From SAR86 cluster bacterium SAR86E (GTDB lineage Bacteria; Pseudomonadota; Gammaproteobacteria; Magnimaribacterales; D2472), in contig AMWX01000012.1 of the NCBI GenBank assembly GCA_000307935.1, forward strand, positions 62,001 through 126,000: a DNA stretch of 64,000 nt, read 5' to 3'. Below, piece by piece: positions 1 through 8,450 of this stretch. Made by a program: the position numbers and the translations under genes. The notes beneath the pieces were generated by a model. That model ran no database searches, had not been told where the DNA came from, and was given only the letters and a program-made list of their open reading frames with translations. Position 1 is the stretch's first letter, and each line of letters opens with the position of its first letter.

Positions 1-273
1 TGCGCCGCCAAAACCGGTATCGATATCGATTAAAAGAGGAAGGTTTGTAGCTTGAGTAATTCTTCTTGAGTCCTCAGCTACATCATTGAGGGTCGTAATA
101 GCTAAATCTGGCAATCCAAAAGATGCGTTTGCAACTCCGGCCCCAGAAAGATAAAGAGCTTTGTGACCAGCCTTCTCAGCCATCTTTGCACAATAAGCAT
201 TTACTGCACCGACAACCATCAAAGGATTGTTATCGGCTATAGCTTGTCTGAACTTATTCCCCGGAGTATTCAT
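1..273 (-). CDS. prpB: 2-methylisocitrate lyase PrpB (N-terminal 91 residues, cut by window edge)
   Basis: The reading frame starts at the ATG at 273 and runs open to base 1, so only the first 91 of about 290 residues are present. The N-terminus matches the PrpB branch of the isocitrate lyase/PEP mutase superfamily: YLSGAG at residues 41-46, GLPDL at 53-57 and DIDTGFG at 83-89, the last belonging to the metal-binding region of the TIM barrel. PrpB cleaves 2-methylisocitrate to pyruvate and succinate in the methylcitrate cycle, which disposes of propionyl-CoA. It lies 39 bases downstream of queH on the same strand. Other PEP-mutase-family lyases are possible, but the ordered motifs favour PrpB. 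Confidence 0.82.
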   Translation of the reverse strand, partial: MNTPGNKFRQAIADNNPLMVVGAVNAYCAKMAEKAGHKALYLSGAGVANASFGLPDLAITTLNDVAEDSRRITQATNLPLLIDIDTGFGGA

Positions 274-312
274 TGGTCAGTATTGTACTTTGCCAAAGGT
301 ATGTTTCCCAAA

Positions 313-975
313 TTAATTATAGAATTTAATTCCTCTAATAATTCGATCTTTCTTATTTTCTTGGCGCCATTTGTTTGTATCTCTCAAGCTGTATACGCAA
401 CCACAGTATTCTTGTTGATAAAACTCTTCTCTTTTTGAGATTTCAATCATTCGGGAAGAGCCACCTTTTTTTCGCCAATTAAAATCCCAATAATGGATGT
501 CTTCGTAACGCAGCGCAGCTCTATTGCCCGAATCATTTATTTGTTCCATATTTTTCCAGCGAGAAATTCCTAGCGTTGTCCCATATACCTTAAAACCATT
601 TTCATGAGCGTATAGAGCAGACCTTTCAAACCTCATATCAAAACATTGAGTACATCTTTTACCTCTTTCAGGCTCATTTTCTAATCCTTTTATTCTCTCA
701 AACCAATTTTCTTTATCATAATCAGCATCAACAAAATCAAATCCAAGCTTGTCACAAAATCTTTTATTTTCATCCTTGCGAATCTCATACTCTTCCTTTG
801 GATGAATGTTTGGATTATAAAAATAAACGGTTGTCTGGATCTCTGATGCTGCCACAGCCTCCATAATCTCTCCCGCACATGGAGCACAGCAACTGTGAAG
901 CAAAAGTTTTTTTTCATTTTCAGGCATCTCCAGCTTTGGCCTAGAAAAGTTATTAAGTGAAAAGGGATTATCCAT
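313..975 (-). CDS. queH: epoxyqueuosine reductase QueH (DUF208)
   Basis: The 220-residue protein has the cysteine pattern of the QueH/DUF208 family: SCCAPC at residues 28-33, CTQC at 108-111 followed by the family-typical FDMR, and YCGC at 190-193. QueH reduces epoxyqueuosine to queuosine in tRNA wobble position 34 and is a non-homologous replacement for the cobalamin-dependent QueG. The conserved cysteines are thought to bind an iron-sulfur cluster and a second metal. It starts 5 bases after the thrH stop codon, so it is probably the third gene of a 5'-nucleotidase-thrH-queH operon. Using QueH would avoid a vitamin B12 requirement, which fits a streamlined marine genome. Confidence 0.88.
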   Translation of the reverse strand: MDNPFSLNNFSRPKLEMPENEKKLLLHSCCAPCAGEIMEAVAASEIQTTVYFYNPNIHPKEEYEIRKDENKRFCDKLGFDFVDADYDKENWFERIKGLENEPERGKRCTQCFDMRFERSALYAHENGFKVYGTTLGISRWKNMEQINDSGNRAALRYEDIHYWDFNWRKKGGSSRMIEISKREEFYQQEYCGCVYSLRDTNKWRQENKKDRIIRGIKFYN

Positions 976-980
976 AAGTA

Positions 981-1580
981 TTAATTAAAATCCTTTAAAG
1001 CACTTAAGAGGTTTGAATATTCATCAAAAGATGGGATCTCAGGCATTGAACTGGATATAGCTTCAGGCGCATTGATAAAGAAACCTTGATCTGCAACCTC
1101 AAACATCTGTAAATCATTGAACGAATCTCCGGCAGCTAAACATCTATAACCCATAGACTGAAAACCTAAGATTGCTTGTTTTTTTGCCTGTAGATCTCTT
1201 AATTTATAGCTAAGAATATTGCCCTCAGAATCAACATTAAGAGTGTGACAGAGCAAAAGAGGATAGCCAAGTTTTTCCATTAAAGGATAGGCAATCTCAT
1301 GGAAAGTATCAGATAAAATTACTACTTGAAATTCTTGCCTGACCTGATTTAAAAAATCTAGAGCTCCATCCAGCAAATCCAATTTCTTTGTTGCTTCAAC
1401 TATATCAGCAAGTTTTAGATTATGCTTTTTCATTATTTCTAACCTATAGTCCATAAGATCAGAATATGATGGAATATCTCTTGTGGTCTTATTTAACGCA
1501 GAGATACCAGAATCAAGAGCAACCTGTTCCCATATTTCGGGAGTGAGAGTACCTTCCATATCAAAACAAACTATGTCCAT
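981..1580 (-). CDS. thrH: phosphoserine phosphatase / homoserine phosphotransferase ThrH
   Basis: This 199-residue HAD-superfamily phosphatase has motif I as FDMEGT at residues 6-11 (nucleophile Asp7, with Glu9 in place of the second Asp, as in Pseudomonas ThrH), motif II LSDT at 89-92, and motif IV GDSFND at 151-156. Length and N-terminal sequence follow ThrH rather than the longer SerB. ThrH dephosphorylates phosphoserine and can transfer the phosphate to homoserine, linking serine and threonine synthesis. It is 2 bases from the upstream 5'-nucleotidase gene and 5 bases from queH, so the three are probably co-transcribed. I saw no serB in the window, so ThrH may provide the serine-pathway phosphatase, but the rest of the genome is unseen. 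Confidence 0.85.
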   Translation of the reverse strand: MDIVCFDMEGTLTPEIWEQVALDSGISALNKTTRDIPSYSDLMDYRLEIMKKHNLKLADIVEATKKLDLLDGALDFLNQVRQEFQVVILSDTFHEIAYPLMEKLGYPLLLCHTLNVDSEGNILSYKLRDLQAKKQAILGFQSMGYRCLAAGDSFNDLQMFEVADQGFFINAPEAISSSMPEIPSFDEYSNLLSALKDFN

Positions 1581-1582
1581 GG

Positions 1583-2476
1583 TTAATTCCTATTTTTAAT
1601 TCCGAATGGTACATGAGCTGAGGTCACTTTTGCAGAGGCATCTTTAATATTTTGCTGCTGATCATCAAAAAAAATATCAGCCTCGAATGATTTCAAAAAC
1701 TCAGACTTATTCATGCCTCCTAAAAAAAGAGACTCATCGATTCTTACTCCCCATTTTCTAAGAGTTTTAATTACCCGCTTGTGAGATGGAGCTGATCTTG
1801 CTGTGACAAGTGCAGTTCTTATAGGGTTTATTTTTGGATCTAACTCAGATTGCAATTTATTAAGCTCCACTAGAAATGATTTAAAGGGCCCAGCCTTTAA
1901 CATTGATTTTTTCTTTCGTTCATTGTCTAGAAAAGCTTTGAGACCTTCTTTTTCAAAAACTTTTTCAGATTCGTCAGAAAAGATTACTGAATCGCCATCA
2001 AATGCTATCTTTAGCATATCTCCATCTTTAACTTTCCTTTTTGTTTTTGAAGGGATAATTCTTGCAGATGGAACATTATTTTCAATTGCCATCTTGACGT
2101 CATCTTTGCTACTAGATAAGAATAGATCCACTCCAAATGCTTTTACATATTTATAGGGGCTTTCCCCACCACAAAAAACAGCACGAGTAATATTTAATTT
2201 ATGAGCTTCAATCGAGTTAAAAACTCTAAGGCCAGTATCTGCTGTATTTCTAGAGAGTAAAATAACCTCTATCCTATTTTCAGATTCATAAAGCTCATTA
2301 ATTTTTAAAATTTTGGTTACAAGATTAAAAGCTTCACCTGGATCAAGTATCTCATTTTCATTTTCAATTTGATGATTACGATAAGCATCAATACCATCAT
2401 TTTCAAAGATATGATGACTTTGACTCAAATCAAAGAGTGCTCTTGAGGAGATTCCAATTACTAGTTTTGAGTCCAT
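1583..2476 (-). CDS. cytosolic 5'-nucleotidase family protein
   Basis: The 297-residue protein matches the bacterial '5-nucleotidase' family (PF06189), related to vertebrate cytosolic 5'-nucleotidase I. Recognisable segments are the N-terminal VIGISSRALFDL, a central LLSRN stretch near residue 95, FDGDSV near 158-163 and a C-terminal FFDDQQ near 270. The family dephosphorylates nucleoside monophosphates. It is the first gene of the unit leading to thrH and queH and is transcribed away from lexA. The 67 bases between the two start codons contain the SOS box, so this gene could also respond to DNA damage; that is inference from position only. Confidence 0.72.
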   Translation of the reverse strand: MDSKLVIGISSRALFDLSQSHHIFENDGIDAYRNHQIENENEILDPGEAFNLVTKILKINELYESENRIEVILLSRNTADTGLRVFNSIEAHKLNITRAVFCGGESPYKYVKAFGVDLFLSSSKDDVKMAIENNVPSARIIPSKTKRKVKDGDMLKIAFDGDSVIFSDESEKVFEKEGLKAFLDNERKKKSMLKAGPFKSFLVELNKLQSELDPKINPIRTALVTARSAPSHKRVIKTLRKWGVRIDESLFLGGMNKSEFLKSFEADIFFDDQQQNIKDASAKVTSAHVPFGIKNRN

Positions 2477-2490
2477 ATTTTCAATGAGAG

Positions 2491-2519
2491 TTGCACTTAG
2501 ATATCAAAATTTATATACT
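2491..2519 (+). promoter_or_regulatory. candidate sigma-70 promoter of lexA
   Basis: TTGCAC at 2491-2496 and TATACT at 2514-2519 are separated by 17 bases, as in a sigma-70 promoter. Transcription would start near 2526, giving a short leader before the ATG at 2544. The -10 element overlaps the LexA operator, as expected for autorepression. A second TATAAT lies at 2534-2539, but it is too close to the start codon to be the main promoter. Confidence 0.5.
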
Positions 2520-2535
2520 GTAAAAATATACAGTA
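2516..2535. promoter_or_regulatory. SOS box (LexA operator)
   Basis: TACTGT-N8-ACAGTA forms a 20-base operator with perfect 6-base arms and the AT-rich spacer AAAAATAT. This matches the gammaproteobacterial LexA consensus CTGT-N8-ACAG. It ends 8 bases before the lexA start codon and overlaps the candidate -10 box, so it should mediate lexA autorepression. It also lies 39 bases upstream of the divergent 5'-nucleotidase gene. Confidence 0.93.
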
Positions 2536-2543
2536 TAATTATT

Positions 2544-3161
2544 ATGAAAGAATTAACAAAACAACAATCAAAAGTTTTAGCTTGTGTAGAAGTTTATCTT
2601 AATAAAACTGGTTTTCCACCAACTCGAGCTGAAATATGTAAAGAGTTGGGGTTTAAATCTCCAAATGCAGCTGAAATGCACCTTAGGGCTCTTGAAAAAA
2701 AAGGTTATATAACAATTCAAAGCGGCTCTTCCAGAGGAATATCTATTGTTAAAAGTCAACAATCCCTTGAGCGAATTGGCGACCAAATACCAGTGATAGG
2801 ACTAGTTGCCGCAGGCTCCCCTACTCTTGCTGAAGAAAATGTTGAAAAAAGAATCCCATGCGATCCAGATATGTTTTCTGACAACTTTGATTATTTCCTA
2901 AAAGTTAAGGGTCTTAGTATGATTGAAGCAGGAATTCATGAAGATGATCTAGTTGCAATCAAAAAAACAACAAATGTTAAAAATGGTGATCTCGTTGTTG
3001 TGAGGTTGGAGGACGAGGTCACTTTAAAATATTTTAAGAAAACCGATCATAACCTTGAGCTAATTCCAGCAAACAAAGATTTCTCAACAATTGAAGTTGA
3101 TCTAAGAGAGCAAGAAGCATTTGTTGAGGGTAAGAGTGTGGGCTTAATTAGAACTCACTAA
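2544..3161 (+). CDS. lexA: SOS repressor LexA
   Basis: This 205-residue LexA has an N-terminal winged helix-turn-helix (about residues 1-70) and a C-terminal S24 autoprotease domain. The cleavage site is Ala90-Gly91 within LVAAGSP, the catalytic serine is Ser125 in KGLSM, and the catalytic lysine is Lys162 in EVTLKYF. The frame is open upstream to an ATG at 2484, but that start would place the SOS box inside the coding region; the ATG at 2544 gives the standard N-terminus MKELTKQQ. The stop overlaps by 4 bases the end of the convergent 85-residue gene. RecA-stimulated self-cleavage would release the SOS regulon. Confidence 0.95.
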   Translation: MKELTKQQSKVLACVEVYLNKTGFPPTRAEICKELGFKSPNAAEMHLRALEKKGYITIQSGSSRGISIVKSQQSLERIGDQIPVIGLVAAGSPTLAEENVEKRIPCDPDMFSDNFDYFLKVKGLSMIEAGIHEDDLVAIKKTTNVKNGDLVVVRLEDEVTLKYFKKTDHNLELIPANKDFSTIEVDLREQEAFVEGKSVGLIRTH

Positions 3162-3415
3162 TGAAGAACTACTGGTTTTTTTCTTAAGCTATTTTTTTCA
3201 CTGTCAAAAAAGTCATCGAAGTCGATTGAATTTCCGCTGACACTCTCTATTCCAGCACGAATCATTTCTTTAGCAACTGAAAGCTCTGCTCCATTTAAAA
3301 ACTCCTTTGACTCACCTGAGAATTCAATTTTTACAATTGGATTTTCGTGATCATCAGATCTCCTAAGAACAATTGTGCCGTCGGGGAGTTGAGTAAGTTC
3401 TAGGTAATTAGACAT
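3158..3415 (-). CDS. small conserved protein between lexA and topA
   Basis: The 85-residue acidic protein has no signal peptide, membrane segment or known catalytic motif. It opens with MSNYLELTQLPDGTIVLRR, which looks like two beta strands around a turn, and has a helical middle (about residues 42-60) and a charged tail. Small proteins of similar size and start lie between lexA and topA in Pseudomonas-type genomes, so I read it as a conserved gammaproteobacterial gene of unknown function; that comparison is from memory. It is downstream of topA on the same strand (90-base gap) and converges on lexA with overlapping ends. No function can be assigned. Confidence 0.65.
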   Translation of the reverse strand: MSNYLELTQLPDGTIVLRRSDDHENPIVKIEFSGESKEFLNGAELSVAKEMIRAGIESVSGNSIDFDDFFDSEKNSLRKKPVVLH

Positions 3416-3505
3416 ATATTTTTTTTAAACTTTAGCACCCTTCACATAAATAATAAAAGGGATATATAAATATATAAGAACTAATTAGAATTATTCAAGG
3501 AATTA

Positions 3506-6133
3506 TTATTTGGTAACTTCAACCCACTTATCGCCATTATGAGAAGCTGTATTTCCAGTTTTTTTTCCTTCTTTTTCAGATGCAAGGTAATGAGTATCCT
3601 CAGCCTTGTTATACCTTATGATGTAAGGGTTTCCATCAATGTCTTTTTTGGGAGCATCTAGAAGATGAGTATGTTTCGCCTGGTCTTCAAGATACTTACA
3701 TGCATCGAGCAAAGTTTCCTCTGTAACTACTTGATTAAATTCCTCAACAGATGGTGCGCGGGTCTCTCTATTCTTTGGATATTTACTGGCTGCAAAGAAA
3801 AGGCCCTTCATGCTATCTCTTAATAGATAAGTATCTTCAAACTTAATGCAAGGAATTTCTGTGCTAATAGGCTCCATAACTATTGGCTTTGGCTCCCCAT
3901 TTCTTTGAAGCGCTCGCGTTGCACCGCAATTGTCATTCATGCAACCAAAATACTTTCCAAACCTACCGGTTTTAAGCTGCATTTCTGAACCACATTTATG
4001 ACAAGATAATGTAGGACCATCGTATCCTTTAATTTTGAATGTACCTTCTTCGACCTCAAACCCATCACAGTCAGGGTTATTTGAACAAACATGTAATTTA
4101 TGATTTTCATCCAAGAGATAGTTATCCATACTTGTATCACATTTAGGACAGCGACGCTTTGTAACTAAATGCTCTGCTTCCTCTTGATCATCAACACTAA
4201 CAGCTTCATCACCTGAAATAAGGTTTAAGGTTTTTTTACATTGCTCATCGGCAGGTAAACTATATCCAGCACAACCAAGAAAAACTCCATTGCTTGCATT
4301 TCTAATTGTAAGTTTATTTTTTTTACAATCTGGGCAATTAATATTTGTCATGGTGGGAAGGTTGGGAACCATCCCATTCTCCTCATCCATTGCTGATAAA
4401 AGGTCATCCTGGAAAGCTGAATAATATGAATCTAAAACCTCTTTCCAATTTAATTCGCCATTTGCAATTCTATCTAACTCATCTTCAAAGTTAGCAGTAA
4501 AGCTGTAATCCATAATGTCATCAAAGCTGTTCACCAGCCTATCTGTGACAATCATTCCTATTTTTTTAACAAAGAATCTTCTATTTTGAATCTCAACATA
4601 TCCACGATCCTGAATTGTAGAAATGATATTTGCATATGTAGAGGGCCGACCTATGCCTTTCTTTTCCAATTCTTTAACTAAAGCAGCTTCTGAAAACCTT
4701 GCTGGAGGCTTGGTATATTTTTGTTTATTTTCAAGATCCTTGAGAGTTAAATTCTGATTTACTGCAAGTGGGGGCAAAATACTAGAATCTTGATCATCAG
4801 ATTTTGATTTAACAATTCTAGTAAAACCATCAAAAACAACCTCCCTTCCTGTTGCAGAAAAAATATATTCATCTAACTGTATTTTTGCATTAGTTGCTAA
4901 ATATTCTGCATCCGGCAACTGCGAACCAATAAATTGCTGCCAGATTAATTCATATAGTCTTTTTTCTTCATCCGATGATGAGATTAAGCCTTCGGATTTA
5001 GTTGATGCATTTGTAGGTCTAATTGCTTCGTGAGCCTCTTGTGCATTTTCGCTCGACGAATATATTCTTGGAGCATTAGTAAGATACTTATCTCCAAGGT
5101 TGGTTTCAATATACATTCTTGCATCAGCAATTGATTCAGGCGACAGAGCAGGAGCGTCAGTTCTCATATAAGTGATGAGTCCATTTTCGTATAGCTTTTG
5201 AGCTGTTCTCATGGTTCTTTTAACATTAAACCCAAGCTTTGTGCTTGCTGCTTGTTGCAATGTTGATGTAATGAAAGGAGGTTTTGGTTTTGATTTGACT
5301 GGTTTTTGAGTAACTTCACTTACTACCAAATCAGAAGTTCTGATAAGTTCCTCAATTTGCTTTGCCTCATCAGCTTGCAACAGAGGATCTGCTTTTCTTC
5401 TATTTAGGTTAAATGCGATGCTAGTATTTTGGTCATTTTCTGCGTTGAATGAAATCTCCCAAAACTCATCCGGTTTAAACTGTTGAATACTATGCTCTCG
5501 TTCCACTAATAATCTTAATGCGACTGATTGAACTCTTCCAGCTGATAAGTTGCGTGCAATTTTTGCCCATAAAAGCGGAGATAGTTCAAAGCCTACAACT
5601 CTGTCTAAAAACCTTCTTGCTTGTTGGGCCTCAACAAGACTTGTATCTATCTCTTTTGGATCTTCAAAAGATTCTAGGATTGCATCTTTGGTAATTTGAT
5701 TAAACCTAACTCTAGAGTAATTAAATTTATCTGCTCCTAAAGCTTCTTTAAGATGCCAAGCTATTGCCTCACCCTCTCTATCAAGATCAGTTGCAAGAAA
5801 AATTGACTCTACAGACTTTGCTGCTGTTTTTAATTCTTTAATAACTTTTTCTTTTTCAGGGATGATTTCATAATTTGCTGCCCAGTCATTATCAGGATCG
5901 ATTCCCATCCTTCTAACAAGTCGTTTACGTTCATTAATTTTTTTTAGCCTTCTCTTCTCATCATCAGGGAGGTCTTTCGGAATAGTATTTCTTTGAGCTG
6001 GTTTTTTGGACTTACCCTTTGGAAGATCTCTGATGTGACCTACGCTAGACTTTACAATATAGTTTGACCCTAAATACTTAGAAATAGTTTTAGCTTTGGC
6101 CGGTGACTCAACTATAACTAGGGTTTTTGACAT
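3506..6133 (-). CDS. topA: DNA topoisomerase I (type IA)
   Basis: The 875-residue protein has the full bacterial TopA architecture. A Toprim domain starts at VESPAKAKTI (residues 8-17) and carries the acidic DLDREG at 116-121. The type IA core follows, with the active-site Tyr322 in GLITYMRTDAP. The C-terminal region holds three four-cysteine zinc ribbons (CPDC, CPKC and CHKC pairs) at about 600-740, then a C-terminal DNA-binding tail. The enzyme relaxes negative supercoils behind RNA polymerase. Length is close to E. coli TopA (865). It lies 28 bases downstream of the 144-residue gene in the minus-strand block that begins at nadK. Confidence 0.97.
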   Translation of the reverse strand: MSKTLVIVESPAKAKTISKYLGSNYIVKSSVGHIRDLPKGKSKKPAQRNTIPKDLPDDEKRRLKKINERKRLVRRMGIDPDNDWAANYEIIPEKEKVIKELKTAAKSVESIFLATDLDREGEAIAWHLKEALGADKFNYSRVRFNQITKDAILESFEDPKEIDTSLVEAQQARRFLDRVVGFELSPLLWAKIARNLSAGRVQSVALRLLVEREHSIQQFKPDEFWEISFNAENDQNTSIAFNLNRRKADPLLQADEAKQIEELIRTSDLVVSEVTQKPVKSKPKPPFITSTLQQAASTKLGFNVKRTMRTAQKLYENGLITYMRTDAPALSPESIADARMYIETNLGDKYLTNAPRIYSSSENAQEAHEAIRPTNASTKSEGLISSSDEEKRLYELIWQQFIGSQLPDAEYLATNAKIQLDEYIFSATGREVVFDGFTRIVKSKSDDQDSSILPPLAVNQNLTLKDLENKQKYTKPPARFSEAALVKELEKKGIGRPSTYANIISTIQDRGYVEIQNRRFFVKKIGMIVTDRLVNSFDDIMDYSFTANFEDELDRIANGELNWKEVLDSYYSAFQDDLLSAMDEENGMVPNLPTMTNINCPDCKKNKLTIRNASNGVFLGCAGYSLPADEQCKKTLNLISGDEAVSVDDQEEAEHLVTKRRCPKCDTSMDNYLLDENHKLHVCSNNPDCDGFEVEEGTFKIKGYDGPTLSCHKCGSEMQLKTGRFGKYFGCMNDNCGATRALQRNGEPKPIVMEPISTEIPCIKFEDTYLLRDSMKGLFFAASKYPKNRETRAPSVEEFNQVVTEETLLDACKYLEDQAKHTHLLDAPKKDIDGNPYIIRYNKAEDTHYLASEKEGKKTGNTASHNGDKWVEVTK

Positions 6134-6161
6134 AAATTATTCAACTAAAATTTATAAAAAT

Positions 6162-6596
6162 TCATATTTCTAATACTGCTTCTTTTATTTTTAGAAGCTC
6201 TTTAATTCCGATCATTTCATTCCAAACGATTGCTATATTGGACTGATAAAAAATAATTTCAAGTACAGAAGAAGGTAATTTAGAAATTTTTTTATCAATC
6301 ATTTCAAAGTTTTTTTCATATTTAAATGAGATTGGTGCATAAAGTTCAAGCTTATTTTCTTTTCTTAGGTAATGTAAATTTTTGAATTCCGAAGTATTTT
6401 TGATTTGATATATTGCAACTTCAGGATTCCAATTTTTAAATTTTTTTCTTAACTCATTTGTTGATCCAATCTTAAAACCCTCTTTTGCAGCTGCCATTCT
6501 GACTCGACTTAAAGACTTCATTTTCTTCGATGGCTTTAAAAAGCTTATTGCGCCAACTAAAAAAAGAATAACAAAAATAGAAATCAAATATTCCAT
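6162..6596 (-). CDS. single-pass membrane-anchored protein of unknown function
   Basis: The 144-residue protein has one N-terminal hydrophobic segment (about residues 4-21, no cleavage site seen) followed by a basic stretch KPSKKMKSLSRVR. The N-terminus would therefore cross the membrane and leave a cytoplasmic domain of about 120 residues rich in Lys and Ile. No catalytic motif is visible. A similar layout (one helix, an RPS/KPS motif, then 'AxxxGLxxG') occurs in unnamed gammaproteobacterial proteins, but I cannot name a family. It sits 7 bases after pyrD and 28 bases before topA on the same strand. Confidence 0.6.
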   Translation of the reverse strand: MEYLISIFVILFLVGAISFLKPSKKMKSLSRVRMAAAKEGFKIGSTNELRKKFKNWNPEVAIYQIKNTSEFKNLHYLRKENKLELYAPISFKYEKNFEMIDKKISKLPSSVLEIIFYQSNIAIVWNEMIGIKELLKIKEAVLEI

Positions 6597-6603
6597 AAAA
6601 ATT

Positions 6604-7590
6604 TTATCTCAGCAGCCTATTTAAAATTTCAGGGCCCTGATAAATAAAACTTGTATAAATCTGAACTAAGGAAGCGCCATTATCTAATTTAGAGTTAAAA
6701 CTTTCTTTGCTATCAACGCCACCTACACCAATTTTTAGTAAATCTGGAGCATGTGAATGGGTAAGTTTTAAAAGTTCATTTGATTTTTCTAGCAAAGGTC
6801 TGCCAGATAGACCTCCCTCAAGATTATGCTGACCAGAGTATCTTAAATTATCTTTTTGGACGGTAGTATTGGAGGTAATAACTCCATCAAATTCAAATTT
6901 TTCAATTGCAACTAAAATTTCTGCAATAATCTGCTCATCTTCATCAGGTGAAAGTTTGATAAATATAGGGTTACGATATTTCGCTTCATTACGAGCTAAA
7001 TGCAAAGCTTTAAATAGTGGTAAAAAATTTTCTTTTTGATGTAGCGATCTCAAATTAGGTGTATTGGGTGAAGAAATATTAACTGTAATATAGTCCGCAT
7101 ATGGATATACTTTTTTGAAACATTCTAAGTAATCATCAACTCTTTTTTGACCTTCTGATGTCTTGTTTGCGCCAATATTTATACCCAGAATTCCATTAAA
7201 ATTTCTCAACTTTATCTTTTTAACCAAGTAATCAACTCCCTTATTGTTAAATCCAAGCCTATTAACAATTGCTCCTTGGTTAAGAAAACGAAAGATCCTA
7301 GGCTTTGGGTTGCCTGATTGAGCCACCGGTGTAATTGTTCCCACTTCAATAAAGCCAAAACCCAATGCACCTAAAGAGTTAAAAAAGTCACCATTTTTAT
7401 CAAGGCCTGCTGCAATTCCGAGTTTATTTTTAAAAATTAAACCTTTAAATTCAAATGATTCTGATGCATGTTTATGTGGAAAAACAATACTTGTTAGATG
7501 AAGTTTATATAGGAGATTTAAAGCATTTAAAGCTATAAAGTGAGATATTTCAGGAGGCAGTAATCTTAAGAGCAATAATGCCAATTTCAT
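6604..7590 (-). CDS. pyrD: dihydroorotate dehydrogenase, class 2 (quinone-dependent)
   Basis: The 328-residue protein starts with the short amphipathic membrane-associating helices of class 2 enzymes (LLLLRLLPPEISH). The FMN-binding TIM barrel follows: GLIFKNKLGIAAGLDKNG near residue 60, VGTITP near 85, and NISSPNTPN near 175, which contains the class 2 catalytic serine region. The C-terminal IGVGGVDS phosphate-binding segment is present. It oxidises dihydroorotate to orotate in pyrimidine synthesis and passes electrons to quinone at the inner membrane. It lies 21 bases after galU on the same strand. Confidence 0.95.
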   Translation of the reverse strand: MKLALLLLRLLPPEISHFIALNALNLLYKLHLTSIVFPHKHASESFEFKGLIFKNKLGIAAGLDKNGDFFNSLGALGFGFIEVGTITPVAQSGNPKPRIFRFLNQGAIVNRLGFNNKGVDYLVKKIKLRNFNGILGINIGANKTSEGQKRVDDYLECFKKVYPYADYITVNISSPNTPNLRSLHQKENFLPLFKALHLARNEAKYRNPIFIKLSPDEDEQIIAEILVAIEKFEFDGVITSNTTVQKDNLRYSGQHNLEGGLSGRPLLEKSNELLKLTHSHAPDLLKIGVGGVDSKESFNSKLDNGASLVQIYTSFIYQGPEILNRLLR

Positions 7591-7611
7591 TGGAAAGTAT
7601 CCAAACCCACC

Positions 7612-8445
7612 TTAATCATCAAAAAGTTCTTTAGCAAGATGCTTGATAGCATTTACATAGCCATGCCTAGAGCCACAATCAAACTTTTTGCCCTCGTATA
7701 AATGTCCCACTACTTTCTCATCATTGAGCATCAATTTAATTGCGTCCGTGAGCTGCACTTCACCCCCAACACTTGGTTTGAGGTTTTTTAAATATTTAAA
7801 AATTTTATCAGAAAGAACGTATCTTCCAACCACCGCAAGATTTGAAGGTGGATTGTTTTTTGGTTTTTCCACAATATCATTTAGAAAAAATGAGCTTTTT
7901 GTTGAGGTGGATTCATCAATAGAAATAACGCCATATTTTTCTGTTTCATTTTTCGGAACCTCATTTACACCAATAACGGAGCATTGATGCTCATCATAAG
8001 ATGAGATCAATTGAGATATGCATGATGGATTATTAATAATTAAGTCATCTGCTAAAATTATTGCAAAAGCCTCATTCTTAATTAAATGTTCAGAGTGAAG
8101 AATGGCATCACCAAGTCCATTCTGTGTTTTTTGCCTTACGTAAGTAAATTTAATGTCTCTAAAAATATCTCGATTAATTTTTTTTAAAAAATCATTTTTA
8201 CCACCACTTCGAAGCTTTTCTTCAAGTTCAAAGTTTTGATCAAAATGATCTTCTATTGCCCTTTTTGTGTGACTAGTAATAAATATAATTTCTTTGATGC
8301 CTGCATTAACAGCTTCCTCAACAGCGTATTCTATTAATGGCTTATCAATAATCGGAAGCATTTCTTTTGGAATTGCTTTAGTTGCAGGCAAAAACCGAGT
8401 TCCAAGACCTGCTACAGGAAATACTGCTTTAGTAATTTTTGTCAT
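7612..8445 (-). CDS. galU: UTP-glucose-1-phosphate uridylyltransferase GalU
   Basis: The 277-residue sugar-nucleotidyltransferase begins with the nucleotide-binding signature GLGTRFLPATKAIPKEM (about residues 13-29), followed by DKPLIEYAVEEA. FAIILADDL is in the middle, with a C-terminal VGHLYEGKKFDCGSRHGY segment. Length and motifs are typical of bacterial GalU. It makes UDP-glucose for cell-surface polysaccharides and could feed the sugar operon at 48-57 kb, though that link is inference. It lies 5 bases after glpG and 21 bases before pyrD. Confidence 0.94.
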   Translation of the reverse strand: MTKITKAVFPVAGLGTRFLPATKAIPKEMLPIIDKPLIEYAVEEAVNAGIKEIIFITSHTKRAIEDHFDQNFELEEKLRSGGKNDFLKKINRDIFRDIKFTYVRQKTQNGLGDAILHSEHLIKNEAFAIILADDLIINNPSCISQLISSYDEHQCSVIGVNEVPKNETEKYGVISIDESTSTKSSFFLNDIVEKPKNNPPSNLAVVGRYVLSDKIFKYLKNLKPSVGGEVQLTDAIKLMLNDEKVVGHLYEGKKFDCGSRHGYVNAIKHLAKELFDD

Positions 8446-8450
8446 TCCAG

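Noticed and set aside
163-438. 91-codon plus-strand frame over prpB and queH
   Set aside because: It runs antisense to two genes with recognisable family motifs and has no similarity I can see.
1803-2156. 117-codon plus-strand frame inside the 5'-nucleotidase gene
   Set aside because: Antisense shadow; no motif and a low-complexity composition typical of shadows in AT-rich genes.
2484-2543. Extended lexA start at 2484 adding 20 residues
   Set aside because: It would place the SOS box and the candidate promoter inside the coding region; the ATG at 2544 gives the normal LexA N-terminus.
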